From NCBI RefSeq assembly GCF_028368855.1, contig NZ_JAQNCY010000015.1, forward strand, positions 1 to 64,000: a stretch of DNA of 64,000 nt, given 5' to 3'. Below the pieces are notes generated by a model. It did not search any database and had not been told where the DNA came from. It saw only the letters and a program-made list of their open reading frames with translations. Position 1 is the first letter of the stretch. Every line of letters begins with the position of its first letter. The DNA comes from Leisingera sp. SS27 (GTDB taxonomy: Bacteria > Pseudomonadota > Alphaproteobacteria > Rhodobacterales > Rhodobacteraceae). A program made the position numbers and the translations under genes. Of the stretch, positions 16,761 to 26,110 are shown piece by piece.

Positions 16761-18020
16761 ATGGAAGAGCTTGTGATCATGTGGGACTGGCTGGGCTTTG
16801 CGGTCCGCTGGCTTCATGTCATCACCGCCATTGCCTGGATCGGATCGTCCTTCTACTTCGTCGCGCTGGACCTTGGCCTGCGGAAGGTTCCGCATCTGCC
16901 GGTCGGCGCGCATGGTGAGGAATGGCAGGTCCACGGCGGCGGTTTTTACCACATCCAGAAGTATCTGGTGGCCCCGGAGAATATGCCGGATCACCTGATC
17001 TGGTTCAAATGGGAAAGCTACGCCACCTGGCTGTCGGGCGCCGGTCTGCTGATGATCGTCTACTGGGCGGGCGGGGAGCTGTATCTGATCGACTCGACCA
17101 AGGCTGATCTGGCCCTATGGCAGGGCATCCTGATTTCCGGCGCGTCGCTGACCATCGGCTGGATCGTCTATGACTTCCTGTGCAAATCGCCGCTGGGGGA
17201 AAAACCGACCTTCCTTATGGTGCTGCTGTTTGTGCTGCTGGTCGCCATGGGCTGGGGCTACAACCAGATTTTCACTGGCCGCGCGGTGATGCTGCACCTG
17301 GGTGCCTTTACGGCTACCATCATGACGGCAAACGTCTTTTTCATCATCATGCCGAACCAGCGCATCGTGGTGAAGGACCTGCAGGAAGGCCGCACGCCGG
17401 ATGCCAAATACGGCAAGATCGCCAAGCTGCGCTCGACCCACAACAACTACCTGACGCTGCCGGTGGTGTTCCTGATGCTGTCGAACCACTACCCGCTGGC
17501 CTTTGCCACCGAGTACAACTGGCTGATCGCGGCGCTGGTGTTCCTGATGGGCGTGACCATCCGCCACTACTTCAACAGCAACCACGCAGGCACCAGCAAC
17601 CCGACCTGGACGTGGCCGGTGACCGCCATCCTGTTCATCGGCATCATGATCCTGAGCCAGGCACCGCTGCAGCAGGACTCTTACGAAGAATCCGAGGCGC
17701 GGGAGCTGACCAAATCCGAGCAAGTGTTTGCCAGCAATCAGCATTTTGAGGACGTGATGAATGTGGTACCGGGCCGCTGCGCCATGTGCCATTCGCGGGA
17801 GCCCTACTATGACGGCATCCGCCGCGCGCCCAAGAACGTGCTGCTGGAGACTCCCGCGGATGTGGCGAAATACGCCCGTGACATCTACCTGCAGGCCGGT
17901 GCCACCCACGCGATGCCGCCCGCCAACGTCACCTTCATGGAGGACGAGGAGCGCGCCCTGATCCGCCGCTGGTACGGCAGCGCCTCCAAGGATCTGCCGC
18001 TGACGCTGGCCGCAAACTGA
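16761..18020 (+). CDS. puuD: Membrane-bound cytochrome c urate oxidase
   Basis: Oxidises urate to 5-hydroxyisourate and passes electrons to a c-type haem instead of making hydrogen peroxide. About eight membrane spans fill residues 1-300 (RWLHVITAIAWIGSSFYFVALD, GAFTATIMTANVFFIIMPNQR). A C-terminal cytochrome domain has the haem motif CAMCH at 340-344 and a likely axial Met in HAMPPANVTFM. The 419-residue length fits full PuuD. It is the only urate oxidase in the window and ties purine breakdown to respiration. Confidence 0.93.
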   Translation: MEELVIMWDWLGFAVRWLHVITAIAWIGSSFYFVALDLGLRKVPHLPVGAHGEEWQVHGGGFYHIQKYLVAPENMPDHLIWFKWESYATWLSGAGLLMIVYWAGGELYLIDSTKADLALWQGILISGASLTIGWIVYDFLCKSPLGEKPTFLMVLLFVLLVAMGWGYNQIFTGRAVMLHLGAFTATIMTANVFFIIMPNQRIVVKDLQEGRTPDAKYGKIAKLRSTHNNYLTLPVVFLMLSNHYPLAFATEYNWLIAALVFLMGVTIRHYFNSNHAGTSNPTWTWPVTAILFIGIMILSQAPLQQDSYEESEARELTKSEQVFASNQHFEDVMNVVPGRCAMCHSREPYYDGIRRAPKNVLLETPADVAKYARDIYLQAGATHAMPPANVTFMEDEERALIRRWYGSASKDLPLTLAAN

Positions 18021-18046
18021 CGCTGTCAGACACTTTCAAACCGATT

Positions 18047-18075
18047 GGCTCCGCCCCCGTGGCGGGGCCATTTTT
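18047..18075 (+). terminator. Rho-independent terminator of puuD
   Basis: GGCTCCGCC (18047-18055) pairs with GGCGGGGCC (18061-18069) with one wobble, followed by ATTTTT. The rest of the 315-base gap up to 18335 shows no other gene. Confidence 0.8.
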
Positions 18076-18335
18076 CGTCCGGCACCGGGCGTGCACCCCC
18101 TGTACACCCCCTGTGCACCGCCAAGGCAGCAAAAAACATGGGAACCTTTCACCGCAGCCGTGCGTTACCCCTGCACAAGGGTGCGCCCAAATGCGCCGGT
18201 TCTCCGGGGCTTTCGTCTGTTCAGCCACAGCGCCAATCCCTTCCGGGCACCCTTCCCCAGCAGCACAAGCCGGGGGCTGGCCGTTTGGGACCGCGGCGAA
18301 ACTGCGGGGGTTTGGACGTTGAAGGAGGAAACACG

Positions 18336-18539
18336 ATGCACAGGAAAACCATCGCCATCGGACTTGCACTCTGCGCCGCTTTGGCCGCCTGCGGGGACAC
18401 CACCGGCGAGCGGCTGGTCTATGGAGCAGGCGCCGGCGCTGCCGGTGCCGCCGTTCTGGACGGCAACCTGGTGACGGGTGCCGCTGTCGGGGCCGCGGCA
18501 AACCTGATCTACTGCCAGGAAAATCCGCACCGCTGCTAA
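18336..18539 (+). CDS. Small glycine-zipper lipoprotein
   Basis: 67 residues. A signal peptide ends in the lipobox LAAC, placing the mature N-terminal Cys at about residue 20. The mature part is Gly/Ala rich (GAGAGAAGAAVLDGN, GAAVGAAANL) in the manner of glycine-zipper envelope lipoproteins, and ends with two cysteines. ATG 18336 follows GGAGGAA. No function can be assigned; the purine neighbours on both sides may be coincidental. Confidence 0.7.
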   Translation: MHRKTIAIGLALCAALAACGDTTGERLVYGAGAGAAGAAVLDGNLVTGAAVGAAANLIYCQENPHRC

Positions 18540-18561
18540 TGCGAGAACCCTGGAAACTGAA

Positions 18562-18588
18562 AAGGCGGGCCAGCGGTGCCCGTCTTTA
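18562..18588. terminator. Terminator between lipoprotein and LysR genes
   Basis: GGCGGGC pairs with GCCCGTC (one wobble), with AAA before and TTTATT after, between two convergent genes. Confidence 0.6.
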
Positions 18589-18597
18589 TTGCCGGCT

Positions 18598-19515
18598 TCA
18601 GTTCCCCGCTTCGCTGCGCCGGAAGGCGGCGAGGCCGTGTTTCACCGCATAATCCACAAACAGGCGGATCTTGGGGTCCTGCAGCTTCCGGTGCGGGTAG
18701 AGGCAGCCGAAGATGGTCGCCTCAGGCGGGGTGTCCGGCAGCACCTCCACCAGCGCGCCGCTCTGCAGATGCGCGGCGACGTCAAACCGCGGCTTGTTGA
18801 CGATGCCGCGCCCGTCCAGCGCCCAATTGGTCAGCACGTCGCTGTCATCGGCGTCGTATTTGCCTGAGACCTCCAGCTTGCGCGGTCCTTCCGGCGTAGT
18901 CAGCGTCCAGTAATACTCAGGTGAGCGCGGATAGCGCAGCAAAAGGCAGTTGTGGCCGCTCAGCAGATCCTCCGGCAGCTGCGGGGTTCCGTGGCGCTCC
19001 AGATACTCCGGCGCGGCGCAGAGCACCCGGGTGCAATCTGCGATCTTGCGCATTTTCAGGGTGGAATCATGCGGGGTGCCGATAAAGAACGCCACATCCA
19101 GCCCGTCCGCCAGGATATCGACCTTGCGGTCCGACATCCGCATGCGGATTTCGGTGGCCGGATAGTCCTCGACAAAACCCGGCACCAGCGGCGCGATGAT
19201 GCGGCGGCCTACACCCAGCGGCGCAGTCACCCGGATCACCCCGCGCGGCGCAGCGGAGAACTGCGAAACAACCGCCTCGGCGTCTTCAATCGATTCGAGA
19301 ACCTTCTTGGCTTCTGCATAAAACAGCTGCCCGACCTCTGTCGGGGTCAGCGATCTCGTGGTACGGTTGAAGAGACGCACCCCAAGATGCTTTTCAAGTT
19401 CCTTGATCCTTTTGCTGGCCACCGCCGGCGTCAGCCGCAGATCCCGCCCGCCAGAGGTGATGCTGCCTAGTTCGACGACTCGGGTAAAGACCCGCAGGGA
19501 TTCCAGATAAGACAT
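18598..19515 (-). CDS. LysR-family regulator divergent from xdhABC
   Basis: 305 residues: N-terminal HTH (TSGGRDLRLTPAVASKRIKELEKHLG, 18-43) and an effector domain from about 90. It is transcribed away from the xanthine dehydrogenase operon with a 206-base shared gap holding a good T-N11-A palindrome, so control of xdh by a purine intermediate is the likely role. Its similarity to the LysR beside puuD suggests duplication within the island. Confidence 0.85.
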   Translation of the reverse strand: MSYLESLRVFTRVVELGSITSGGRDLRLTPAVASKRIKELEKHLGVRLFNRTTRSLTPTEVGQLFYAEAKKVLESIEDAEAVVSQFSAAPRGVIRVTAPLGVGRRIIAPLVPGFVEDYPATEIRMRMSDRKVDILADGLDVAFFIGTPHDSTLKMRKIADCTRVLCAAPEYLERHGTPQLPEDLLSGHNCLLLRYPRSPEYYWTLTTPEGPRKLEVSGKYDADDSDVLTNWALDGRGIVNKPRFDVAAHLQSGALVEVLPDTPPEATIFGCLYPHRKLQDPKIRLFVDYAVKHGLAAFRRSEAGN

Positions 19516-19607
19516 GTTTCACAGACCTTTACGGGGCGCGTTCCCCGCCTGCCAGTCAGTCAGGCAGGCGGCAAAGCACCGGTTCCGGCACCTATTACCG
19601 TAACCAT

Positions 19608-19626
19608 TTTCAACAGGGTGTTGAAA
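19608..19626. promoter_or_regulatory. Candidate LysR operator upstream of xdhA
   Basis: Perfect eight-base arms TTTCAACA and TGTTGAAA flank GGG, a standard T-N11-A LysR site, 96 bases before the xdhA start in the divergent gap. Confidence 0.6.
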
Positions 19627-19721
19627 GCCTTTCGCGATTGCAGCCGTTAACCGTGGCAGTCAGACAAGGTAAAAATGATCTAAGCGGGCCAGCTCGGCCC
19701 AAGAGACACTCGGGAGGCCCC

Positions 19722-21185
19722 ATGGCACATCAAACCGGCATACGCTTTCTTCTGAACGGCAAGGACATTGTGCTGGACGACGTGAAGGCGACCACCACCC
19801 TGCTGGATTTCCTGCGGCTGGAACAGCGCCTGACCGGCACCAAGGAAGGCTGTGCCGAGGGCGACTGCGGCGCCTGCACCGTACTGGTAGGGCGTCTGCA
19901 GAACGGCGCGCTGCGTTATGAGGCGGTGAACGCCTGCATCCGCTTCCTGGCGTCGCTCAACGGCTGCCACGTTGTGACGGTTGAGCATCTGTCCGGCCCC
20001 AATGGGCGTCTGCACCCGGTGCAGCAGGCGATGGTCGAATACCACGGCAGCCAGTGCGGCTTCTGCACCCCCGGTTTCGTGATGTCGCTGTACGCACTGT
20101 GGATGGAAAACCCGCAGCCCACCGAGGTGGAAGTTGAAACCGCCGTTCAGGGCAACCTCTGCCGCTGTACCGGCTATGAGCCGATCGTGAAGGCAGCGCT
20201 TGCGGTGAACCAGTACGGCACCCCGGCCAATGATTACCTGACCACCGAACGCGACGCGCTGACCGCCAGGCTGAAGGCGATCCAGCCCAAGGCCCGTGTC
20301 GTGACCGGCCCCGAGGACGACCGCGCCATCCTGCCGCTGGACGCGGCGGATCTGGCAGAGGTGCTGGCAGAGAACCCCAAGGCGACCATCGTCGCGGGCT
20401 CCACCGATGTGGGCCTGTGGGTCACCAAGTTCATGAAGCCGATCTCGCCGGTGGTGTTTGTCGCCCACCTGGAGGAACTGAAGGCGGTTGAGCTGACCGA
20501 TGACGCGCTGACCATCGGTGCCGGCGTCACCTATACCGAGAGCGAAGCGGCAATCCGCGATGCCTTCCCGCATCTGAGCGCCTACTGGGACCGCATCGCC
20601 GGCTGGCAGGTACGCAACATGGGCACCATCGGCGGCAATATCGCCAACGGCTCGCCCATCGGGGATACCCCGCCGGTGCTGATCTCGCTGGGTGCCGAGG
20701 TGATGCTGCAAAAACAGGGCGGCGCCCGTACCCTGCCGCTGGAGGATTTCTTTATCGACTACGGCAAGCAGGACCGCGAGCCGGGCGATTTCGTGGCCTC
20801 GATCCGTATTCCACGCCCGGTGGCAGGGCAGATTGATGCCGCCTACAAGATCTCCAAGCGCCGGGATGAGGATATCTCCTCGGTCGCCGCCGGGGTCAGC
20901 GTCACCGTGAAGGACGGCGTGATCACCTCTGCCCGGATCGCATTCGGCGGTATGGCAGCAACGCCCAAGCGCGCTGCGGGCGCTGAGGCCGCGCTTGTGG
21001 GCCAGCCCTGGGGCGAGGCCGCGTTTGACGCCGCAGCGGAAGCGGTGAAGCAGGACTTCACTCCGCTCAGCGACTGGCGTGCCTCTGCGGAGTACCGCGC
21101 GCTGACGGCCAGCAACCTGCTGCGCCGCTTCTACCTGGAACATGATGCGGGAACCGCCGGTGCTGTCCGGCTGGCCGTCGCCTGA
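19722..21185 (+). CDS. xdhA: Xanthine dehydrogenase small subunit (2Fe-2S and FAD)
   Basis: Electron-transfer subunit of xanthine dehydrogenase. The first [2Fe-2S] cluster uses GCAEGDCGAC (Cys44, 49, 52) and Cys72; the second uses QCGFC (112, 115) and CRC (147, 149). An FAD-binding PCMH domain spans about 195-370 with NMGTIGGNIANGSPIGD, then the CO-dehydrogenase-flavoprotein C-terminal domain. 487 residues, as in the Rhodobacter two-subunit type. ATG 19722 follows GGGAGG; an upstream in-frame start is less likely. Confidence 0.95.
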   Translation: MAHQTGIRFLLNGKDIVLDDVKATTTLLDFLRLEQRLTGTKEGCAEGDCGACTVLVGRLQNGALRYEAVNACIRFLASLNGCHVVTVEHLSGPNGRLHPVQQAMVEYHGSQCGFCTPGFVMSLYALWMENPQPTEVEVETAVQGNLCRCTGYEPIVKAALAVNQYGTPANDYLTTERDALTARLKAIQPKARVVTGPEDDRAILPLDAADLAEVLAENPKATIVAGSTDVGLWVTKFMKPISPVVFVAHLEELKAVELTDDALTIGAGVTYTESEAAIRDAFPHLSAYWDRIAGWQVRNMGTIGGNIANGSPIGDTPPVLISLGAEVMLQKQGGARTLPLEDFFIDYGKQDREPGDFVASIRIPRPVAGQIDAAYKISKRRDEDISSVAAGVSVTVKDGVITSARIAFGGMAATPKRAAGAEAALVGQPWGEAAFDAAAEAVKQDFTPLSDWRASAEYRALTASNLLRRFYLEHDAGTAGAVRLAVA

Positions 21186-21197
21186 GGAGGATTTGCG

Positions 21198-23516
21198 ATG
21201 AAAGACCATCAGACCATCAGCGGCGCCGTGCACCATGACCGCCAGCACGACAGTGCCATCAAGCATGTGACAGGCCGCGCCGAATACACCGACGATATTG
21301 CTGAACCCTATGGCACGCTGCACGCGTACCTGGGTGTCTCCACCGTCGCCCACGCCAATATCAAGGGCATCGACCTGTCAGCTGTGCGCGCTGCGCCCGG
21401 CGTGGTGGACGTGCTGACCGCCGATGACATCCCCGGCGTCAACGACATCAGCCCCACCGGCAAACATGACGAGCCGGTGTTCCCGACGGAGAAGGTCGAA
21501 TTCCACGGCCAGCCGATGTTTGCGGTCATCGCCGAAACCCGCGATGCCGCCCGCCGTGCGGCTGAGCTGGCGCAGGTGGATTACGAGGTGCTGCCGCACG
21601 CGCTGGACCCGGTCCAGGCGCAGGAGGCCGGGTATCCGATGATCACCGACCCGCTGAAGCTGGAGCGCGGCGATGTCGAGGCCGGCCGCAAGGACGCCCC
21701 CCACCGCATCCAGGCGCAGATGACCGTCGGCGGCCAGGACCACATGTATCTGGAGGGGCACATCGCCTTTGCCATCCCCGGCGAAGATGAAGATGTGACC
21801 GTGCATTGCTCCACCCAGCACCCCAGCGAGGCGCAGCATATGGTGGCGCATGTTCTGGGCGTGGCGAACAACGCGGTCACCGTCAACGTGCGCCGCATGG
21901 GCGGCGGCTTTGGCGGCAAGGAAAGCCAGATGAACCTGTTCTGCGCGGTGGCTGCAATCGCTGCGAAGAAACACAACCGCCCGGTCAAGATCCGCCCGGA
22001 CCGCGATCAGGACATGACCGCCACCGGCAAACGCCATGACTTCGTGATCGACTATGACGTGGCCTTTGATGACGCCGGCCGCATTCAGGCGGTCGAGGGC
22101 GGCTTTGCCGCGCGCTGCGGCTATTCCTCGGACTTGTCGGGACCGGTCACCGACCGCGCGCTGTTCCATGCGGATAACGCCTATTTCTACCCGAACGTGC
22201 TGCTGAAAAGCCGTCCGATGAAGACCAACACGGTGTCCAACACCGCTTTCCGCGGCTTTGGCGGCCCGCAGGGTGTGGTCGCGGCGGAGCGGATGATCGA
22301 AGAGATCGCCTATGCCCTCGGCAAGGACCCGCTGGATGTGCGCAAGGCCAATTTCTATGGCGAAGAGGGCCGCGACCTGACGCCCTATCATCAGAAGGTG
22401 GAGGACAATATCCTCGATCGGCTGATCACGGAGCTGGAGGAAAACGCCGAATACCGCAAGCGCCGGGAAGAAATCATCGCCTTCAACAAAGACTCGAAGA
22501 TCATCAAGAAGGGCATTGCCCTGACCCCGGTGAAATTCGGCATTTCCTTCACCGCGACCTGGTACAACCAGGCGGGCTCGCTGATCCATGTCTACAATGA
22601 CGGCTCGATCCACCTGAACCACGGCGGCACCGAGATGGGGCAGGGCCTCAACACCAAGGTGGCGCAGGTTGTGGCCGATGCGTTCCAAGTGGATTTTGAG
22701 CGCATCAAGATCACCAAGACCACCACCGAGAAGGTGCCGAACACCTCCGCCACCGCGGCCTCTTCGGGCTCGGACCTCAACGGCATGGCGGCGCTTGATG
22801 CGGCGGAGCAGATCATTGCCCGGCTGACCAAATTCGCGGCCGAGAAGCACGGCGTGGCCGAGGCCGACGTCGAATTCCTGCCCAACCGCGTGCGCGTCGG
22901 CAGCGAGGAGATCCCCTTCGATACGCTGGTCAAAGAGGCCTATATGGCCCGCGTCCACCTGTCGGCGGCGGGCTTCTACAAGACGCCGGAAATCCACTGG
23001 GACCGCGCGGCGGGCAAGGGGCAGCCGTTCTTCTACTACGCCTATGGCGCGTCCTGCTCCGAGGTGTCGGTCGACACGCTGACCGGCGAATACCGGGTGG
23101 AACGCACCGACATCCTGCATGACGTGGGCCGCTCGCTGAACCCGGTGCTGGACAAGGGCCAGGTGGAGGGTGCCTTCATCCAGGGCATGGGCTGGCTGAC
23201 GACTGAGGAGCTGTGGTGGGACGGCGAAGGCCGCCTGCGCACCCATGCGCCCTCGACCTACAAGATCCCGCTGGCCTCCGACCGGCCGCGCGTCTTCAAC
23301 ACGCAGCTGGCCGAATGGTCGGTGAACAAGAAGCGCACTATCAAGCGATCCAAGGCCGTGGGCGAGCCGCCGTTCATGCTGGGCATCTCGGTGTTCGAGG
23401 CGCTGTCGATGGCTGTCGCCAGCACCGCGGACTACAAGGTCTGCCCGCGCCTGGATGCACCGGCTACGCCGGAGCGCGTGCTGATGGCGATCGAAACCCT
23501 CAAAGGGCAGGGCTGA
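21198..23516 (+). CDS. xdhB: Xanthine dehydrogenase molybdopterin-binding large subunit
   Basis: Catalytic subunit that hydroxylates hypoxanthine and xanthine to urate. Family segments visible: MGGGFGGKESQ, the substrate-pocket stretch NTAFRGFGGPQG, GGTEMGQGLNTK near the molybdenum, and the catalytic Glu723 in KAVGEPPFMLG. 772 residues, full length. It starts 12 bases after xdhA with AGGAGG. Needs molybdenum cofactor loaded with help from XdhC next door. Confidence 0.96.
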   Translation: MKDHQTISGAVHHDRQHDSAIKHVTGRAEYTDDIAEPYGTLHAYLGVSTVAHANIKGIDLSAVRAAPGVVDVLTADDIPGVNDISPTGKHDEPVFPTEKVEFHGQPMFAVIAETRDAARRAAELAQVDYEVLPHALDPVQAQEAGYPMITDPLKLERGDVEAGRKDAPHRIQAQMTVGGQDHMYLEGHIAFAIPGEDEDVTVHCSTQHPSEAQHMVAHVLGVANNAVTVNVRRMGGGFGGKESQMNLFCAVAAIAAKKHNRPVKIRPDRDQDMTATGKRHDFVIDYDVAFDDAGRIQAVEGGFAARCGYSSDLSGPVTDRALFHADNAYFYPNVLLKSRPMKTNTVSNTAFRGFGGPQGVVAAERMIEEIAYALGKDPLDVRKANFYGEEGRDLTPYHQKVEDNILDRLITELEENAEYRKRREEIIAFNKDSKIIKKGIALTPVKFGISFTATWYNQAGSLIHVYNDGSIHLNHGGTEMGQGLNTKVAQVVADAFQVDFERIKITKTTTEKVPNTSATAASSGSDLNGMAALDAAEQIIARLTKFAAEKHGVAEADVEFLPNRVRVGSEEIPFDTLVKEAYMARVHLSAAGFYKTPEIHWDRAAGKGQPFFYYAYGASCSEVSVDTLTGEYRVERTDILHDVGRSLNPVLDKGQVEGAFIQGMGWLTTEELWWDGEGRLRTHAPSTYKIPLASDRPRVFNTQLAEWSVNKKRTIKRSKAVGEPPFMLGISVFEALSMAVASTADYKVCPRLDAPATPERVLMAIETLKGQG

Positions 23517-23519
23517 GCC

Positions 23520-24413
23520 ATGACCCGCCGCCTCTCCCTCCAGGACTTTCTGGCCAGCCGCAAACATGTGGTGCAGGTCGTGCTGACCCGCGTCCGCGGG
23601 TCCTCCCCGCGCGAGGCCGGCACCTGCATGTTTGTGGCGGCAGAAGGCCTGTGGGGGACCATTGGCGGCGGCCAGCTGGAATATATTGCAATCGACCACG
23701 CCCGGCGGATGCTGAAGCAGGGTGTAATCAGCGACACACTGGATGTGCCGCTGGGGCCGGAGATCGGCCAGTGCTGCGGCGGACGGGTGGAAATGTCGCT
23801 GGCGCAGATGCGCCAGACCGACCGCGACGACGCCATTGCCCGCCAGCAGGCCGAGGAACAGGCGCTGCCGCATGTCTATGTGATGGGGGCGGGCCATGTG
23901 GGCCGGGCGCTGGCGGATCTGTTCCAGCATATGCCGGTGCGCTGCATCCTGATCGACCAGCGCGCCGAAGAGCTGGCCCTGTGTCACGCGGATGTGGAAA
24001 TCCGCCAAAGCGCTATTCCTGAGATCGACATCGCCACCGCCCCTGCGGGCAGTGCGTTCATCGTTCTCACCCATGATCATGCGCTCGACTTCCTGCTTGC
24101 CTCCGCTGCCCTGCAGCGCGGCGATGCCGGCTATGTCGGCCTGATCGGATCGGCCACCAAGCGGGAGAAGTTCCGCCGCTGGTGCCGGGACCATTGCGAC
24201 GGTCTTGCAAGCGACCGTCTCATCTGCCCCATCGGGGCAAGCGGTAGCCGCGATAAGCGGCCCAGCGTCATCGCAGCCTTCGTGGCGGCGGAAGTGATCG
24301 CTGATCTGACCTCTGAAACTGCCGCGTCCGCTCCATCTCGGAGCACTGACCTGCCCCAGGCGGGTAAGCAACCGGACGCAGAGGGAGATACGGCTGGAGC
24401 AAACAGCCGTTAA
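23520..24413 (+). CDS. xdhC: Xanthine dehydrogenase accessory protein XdhC
   Basis: Binds the molybdenum cofactor, promotes its sulfuration and inserts it in XdhB. N-terminal XdhC domain with RGSSPREAGTCMFV and GTIGGGQLEY; GQCCGG carries conserved cysteines; a Rossmann-type region follows (VYVMGAGHVGRALADL, about 120-135, and YVGLIGSATKREKF). 297 residues. Its start lies right after the xdhB stop, the third gene of the operon. Confidence 0.94.
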   Translation: MTRRLSLQDFLASRKHVVQVVLTRVRGSSPREAGTCMFVAAEGLWGTIGGGQLEYIAIDHARRMLKQGVISDTLDVPLGPEIGQCCGGRVEMSLAQMRQTDRDDAIARQQAEEQALPHVYVMGAGHVGRALADLFQHMPVRCILIDQRAEELALCHADVEIRQSAIPEIDIATAPAGSAFIVLTHDHALDFLLASAALQRGDAGYVGLIGSATKREKFRRWCRDHCDGLASDRLICPIGASGSRDKRPSVIAAFVAAEVIADLTSETAASAPSRSTDLPQAGKQPDAEGDTAGANSR

Positions 24414-24444
24414 GACTGCGTCCTCTTGACAGGAGGAGGCCGCC

Positions 24445-26037
24445 ATGACCGGGCGGAGCTACACGTACAAACTGTTCGCGCGGAATGACTTCAGTGCATT
24501 CTGGGCGCTGTTCACAGACAACCTGATCAACCTGATCGTGCTTTCGGGCATCTGTCAGTTTGTCTTCAACATGCCTGCCGACATCGTGTTCGGCCGCATC
24601 GTGCCCGGCGCCGCAGTGGCGATCCTGGCCGGTATCGCGGTCTACACCTGGCTGGCCAAACACACCGCCGAGAAAGAGGGCCGCGACGTGACCGCGCTGC
24701 CCTATGGCATCTCGACGCCCGTGATGTTCGTCTATCTGTTCGGTGTGATCGGGCCGATCTACTGGTCCACCAATGACGCCATGCTGGCCTGGCAGGTGGG
24801 CATTGGCGCCGGCTTCATGGGCGGCATCGTTGCGGGCCTTGGCGCCATCGTCGGCCCCTGGCTCAAGCGGGTGACCCCGCGCGCCGGTATGCTCGGCACG
24901 CTCTGCGGTATTGCGCTGGTGTTCATCGGCACCGTGCCGCTGGCAACGATTTTCGAAAACCCGTTCATCGGCTTTGCCTCGATGATCATCATCCTGTGGG
25001 GCCTGGTGGGCCGCCACCGGCTGCCGTTCAACATCCCGGCAGGCCTTCTGGCGCTGATCGTCGGCACAGTCGTGGCGCTTGGCATGGGTGAGGCCTCGGT
25101 GTCTCTGGATGGCGTGGGCATCTACCTGCCGGTCCCGTACTTCGGTGACCTGATTGCCGGCATCCAGCATCTGTTTGCCAACCCGGAGCTGTTCCTGGTC
25201 CTGGTGCCGGTGCAGATCTACAACTTCATCGAAACCATGAACAACGTCGAAAGCGCCGAAGCGGCGGGCGACCACTACCCGGTGGCCCTGTGCCAGGTGA
25301 CCGATGGCGTCGGCACCATGATCGGTGCGGTCTTCGGCTCGCCGTTCCCGACCACCGCCTACATCGGCCACCCGGCTTACAAGCGGATGGGCGCACGTTC
25401 CGGCTATATCATCGGCGTCGGCCTGGTGATCCCCTTTGCCGCCTTCTTTGGCCTCCTGGCGTTCCTCAACAACCTGATCCCCGTGGCTGCGGCCGCGCCG
25501 GTGCTGGTGTTTGTGGCGCTCAGCCTGGTGACCAACACCGCGCATTCGGTGAAGACCGACCATATCGCTGCGGTGACCATCGCAATGATGCCGCATGTAT
25601 CGGCCTTCCTGGTGATCAAATGGGGCGCATTGGCCGGCGCATTGGGCGCACTGGGTGCCACCGGCATGGCGCAGCTGGGCGACCCGGAACTGACCGCAGC
25701 GCTGCTGCAGCAGGGTGCGCACTACGAGGGCCATCTGGCGCTCAGCCAGGGTGCCATCCTGACCGGCCTGATCTGGGGCGCCATCGTGGCCAGCGTGATC
25801 GACGGCGACTTCCGCAACGCGGGCGGCTTTGCCCTGGCGGCGGCGGTGATGTCGCTGGTCGGCGTGATCCACTCTGCCAGCCTGCATTGGCCCGAGTTCA
25901 GCGGCGTCGCCATGGGCTACCTGATCGCCGCGGCCTTCCTGTTCATCTACCCGATCTTCCACAAGGCGGATGAGCACGAGGAAGCCGAAGATGACGGCAT
26001 CAAACCGCATGTGCCGCACCTGCCGGCGGGCGAATAA
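24445..26037 (+). CDS. AzgA-like purine permease
   Basis: 530-residue membrane protein with about 12-14 hydrophobic spans, of the xanthine/uracil/vitamin C permease superfamily. Features include ALPYGISTPVMFVYLF, NFIETMNNVESAEAAGD and FGSPFPTTAYIGHPAYKRMGAR, resembling the AzgA (hypoxanthine/adenine/guanine) branch more than the urate permease at 11716. Placed between xdhC and guanine deaminase, so guanine or hypoxanthine uptake is a fair inference. A C-terminal acidic/His tail follows the last span. Confidence 0.8.
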   Translation: MTGRSYTYKLFARNDFSAFWALFTDNLINLIVLSGICQFVFNMPADIVFGRIVPGAAVAILAGIAVYTWLAKHTAEKEGRDVTALPYGISTPVMFVYLFGVIGPIYWSTNDAMLAWQVGIGAGFMGGIVAGLGAIVGPWLKRVTPRAGMLGTLCGIALVFIGTVPLATIFENPFIGFASMIIILWGLVGRHRLPFNIPAGLLALIVGTVVALGMGEASVSLDGVGIYLPVPYFGDLIAGIQHLFANPELFLVLVPVQIYNFIETMNNVESAEAAGDHYPVALCQVTDGVGTMIGAVFGSPFPTTAYIGHPAYKRMGARSGYIIGVGLVIPFAAFFGLLAFLNNLIPVAAAAPVLVFVALSLVTNTAHSVKTDHIAAVTIAMMPHVSAFLVIKWGALAGALGALGATGMAQLGDPELTAALLQQGAHYEGHLALSQGAILTGLIWGAIVASVIDGDFRNAGGFALAAAVMSLVGVIHSASLHWPEFSGVAMGYLIAAAFLFIYPIFHKADEHEEAEDDGIKPHVPHLPAGE

Positions 26038-26059
26038 CCCGACCACACTCACGGAACAG

Positions 26060-26087
26060 GGCAGGGGGCGGTGCGCCGCCCCCTGCC
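26060..26087 (+). terminator. Strong hairpin between permease and guaD
   Basis: A perfect 12-bp stem (GGCAGGGGGCGG at 26060-26071 with its complement at 26076-26087) closed by a TGCG tetraloop. No T tract, so it may stabilise or separate transcripts more than end them. Confidence 0.5.
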
Positions 26088-26110
26088 AGTGAACAAGGAC
26101 ATTAAGAGAC

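Noticed and set aside
21378-24446. 1022-residue open frame on the minus strand
   Set aside because: It is the complement of xdhB and xdhC, which have clear motifs; the antisense protein is His/Arg/Gly-rich in the way of GC-rich shadow frames.
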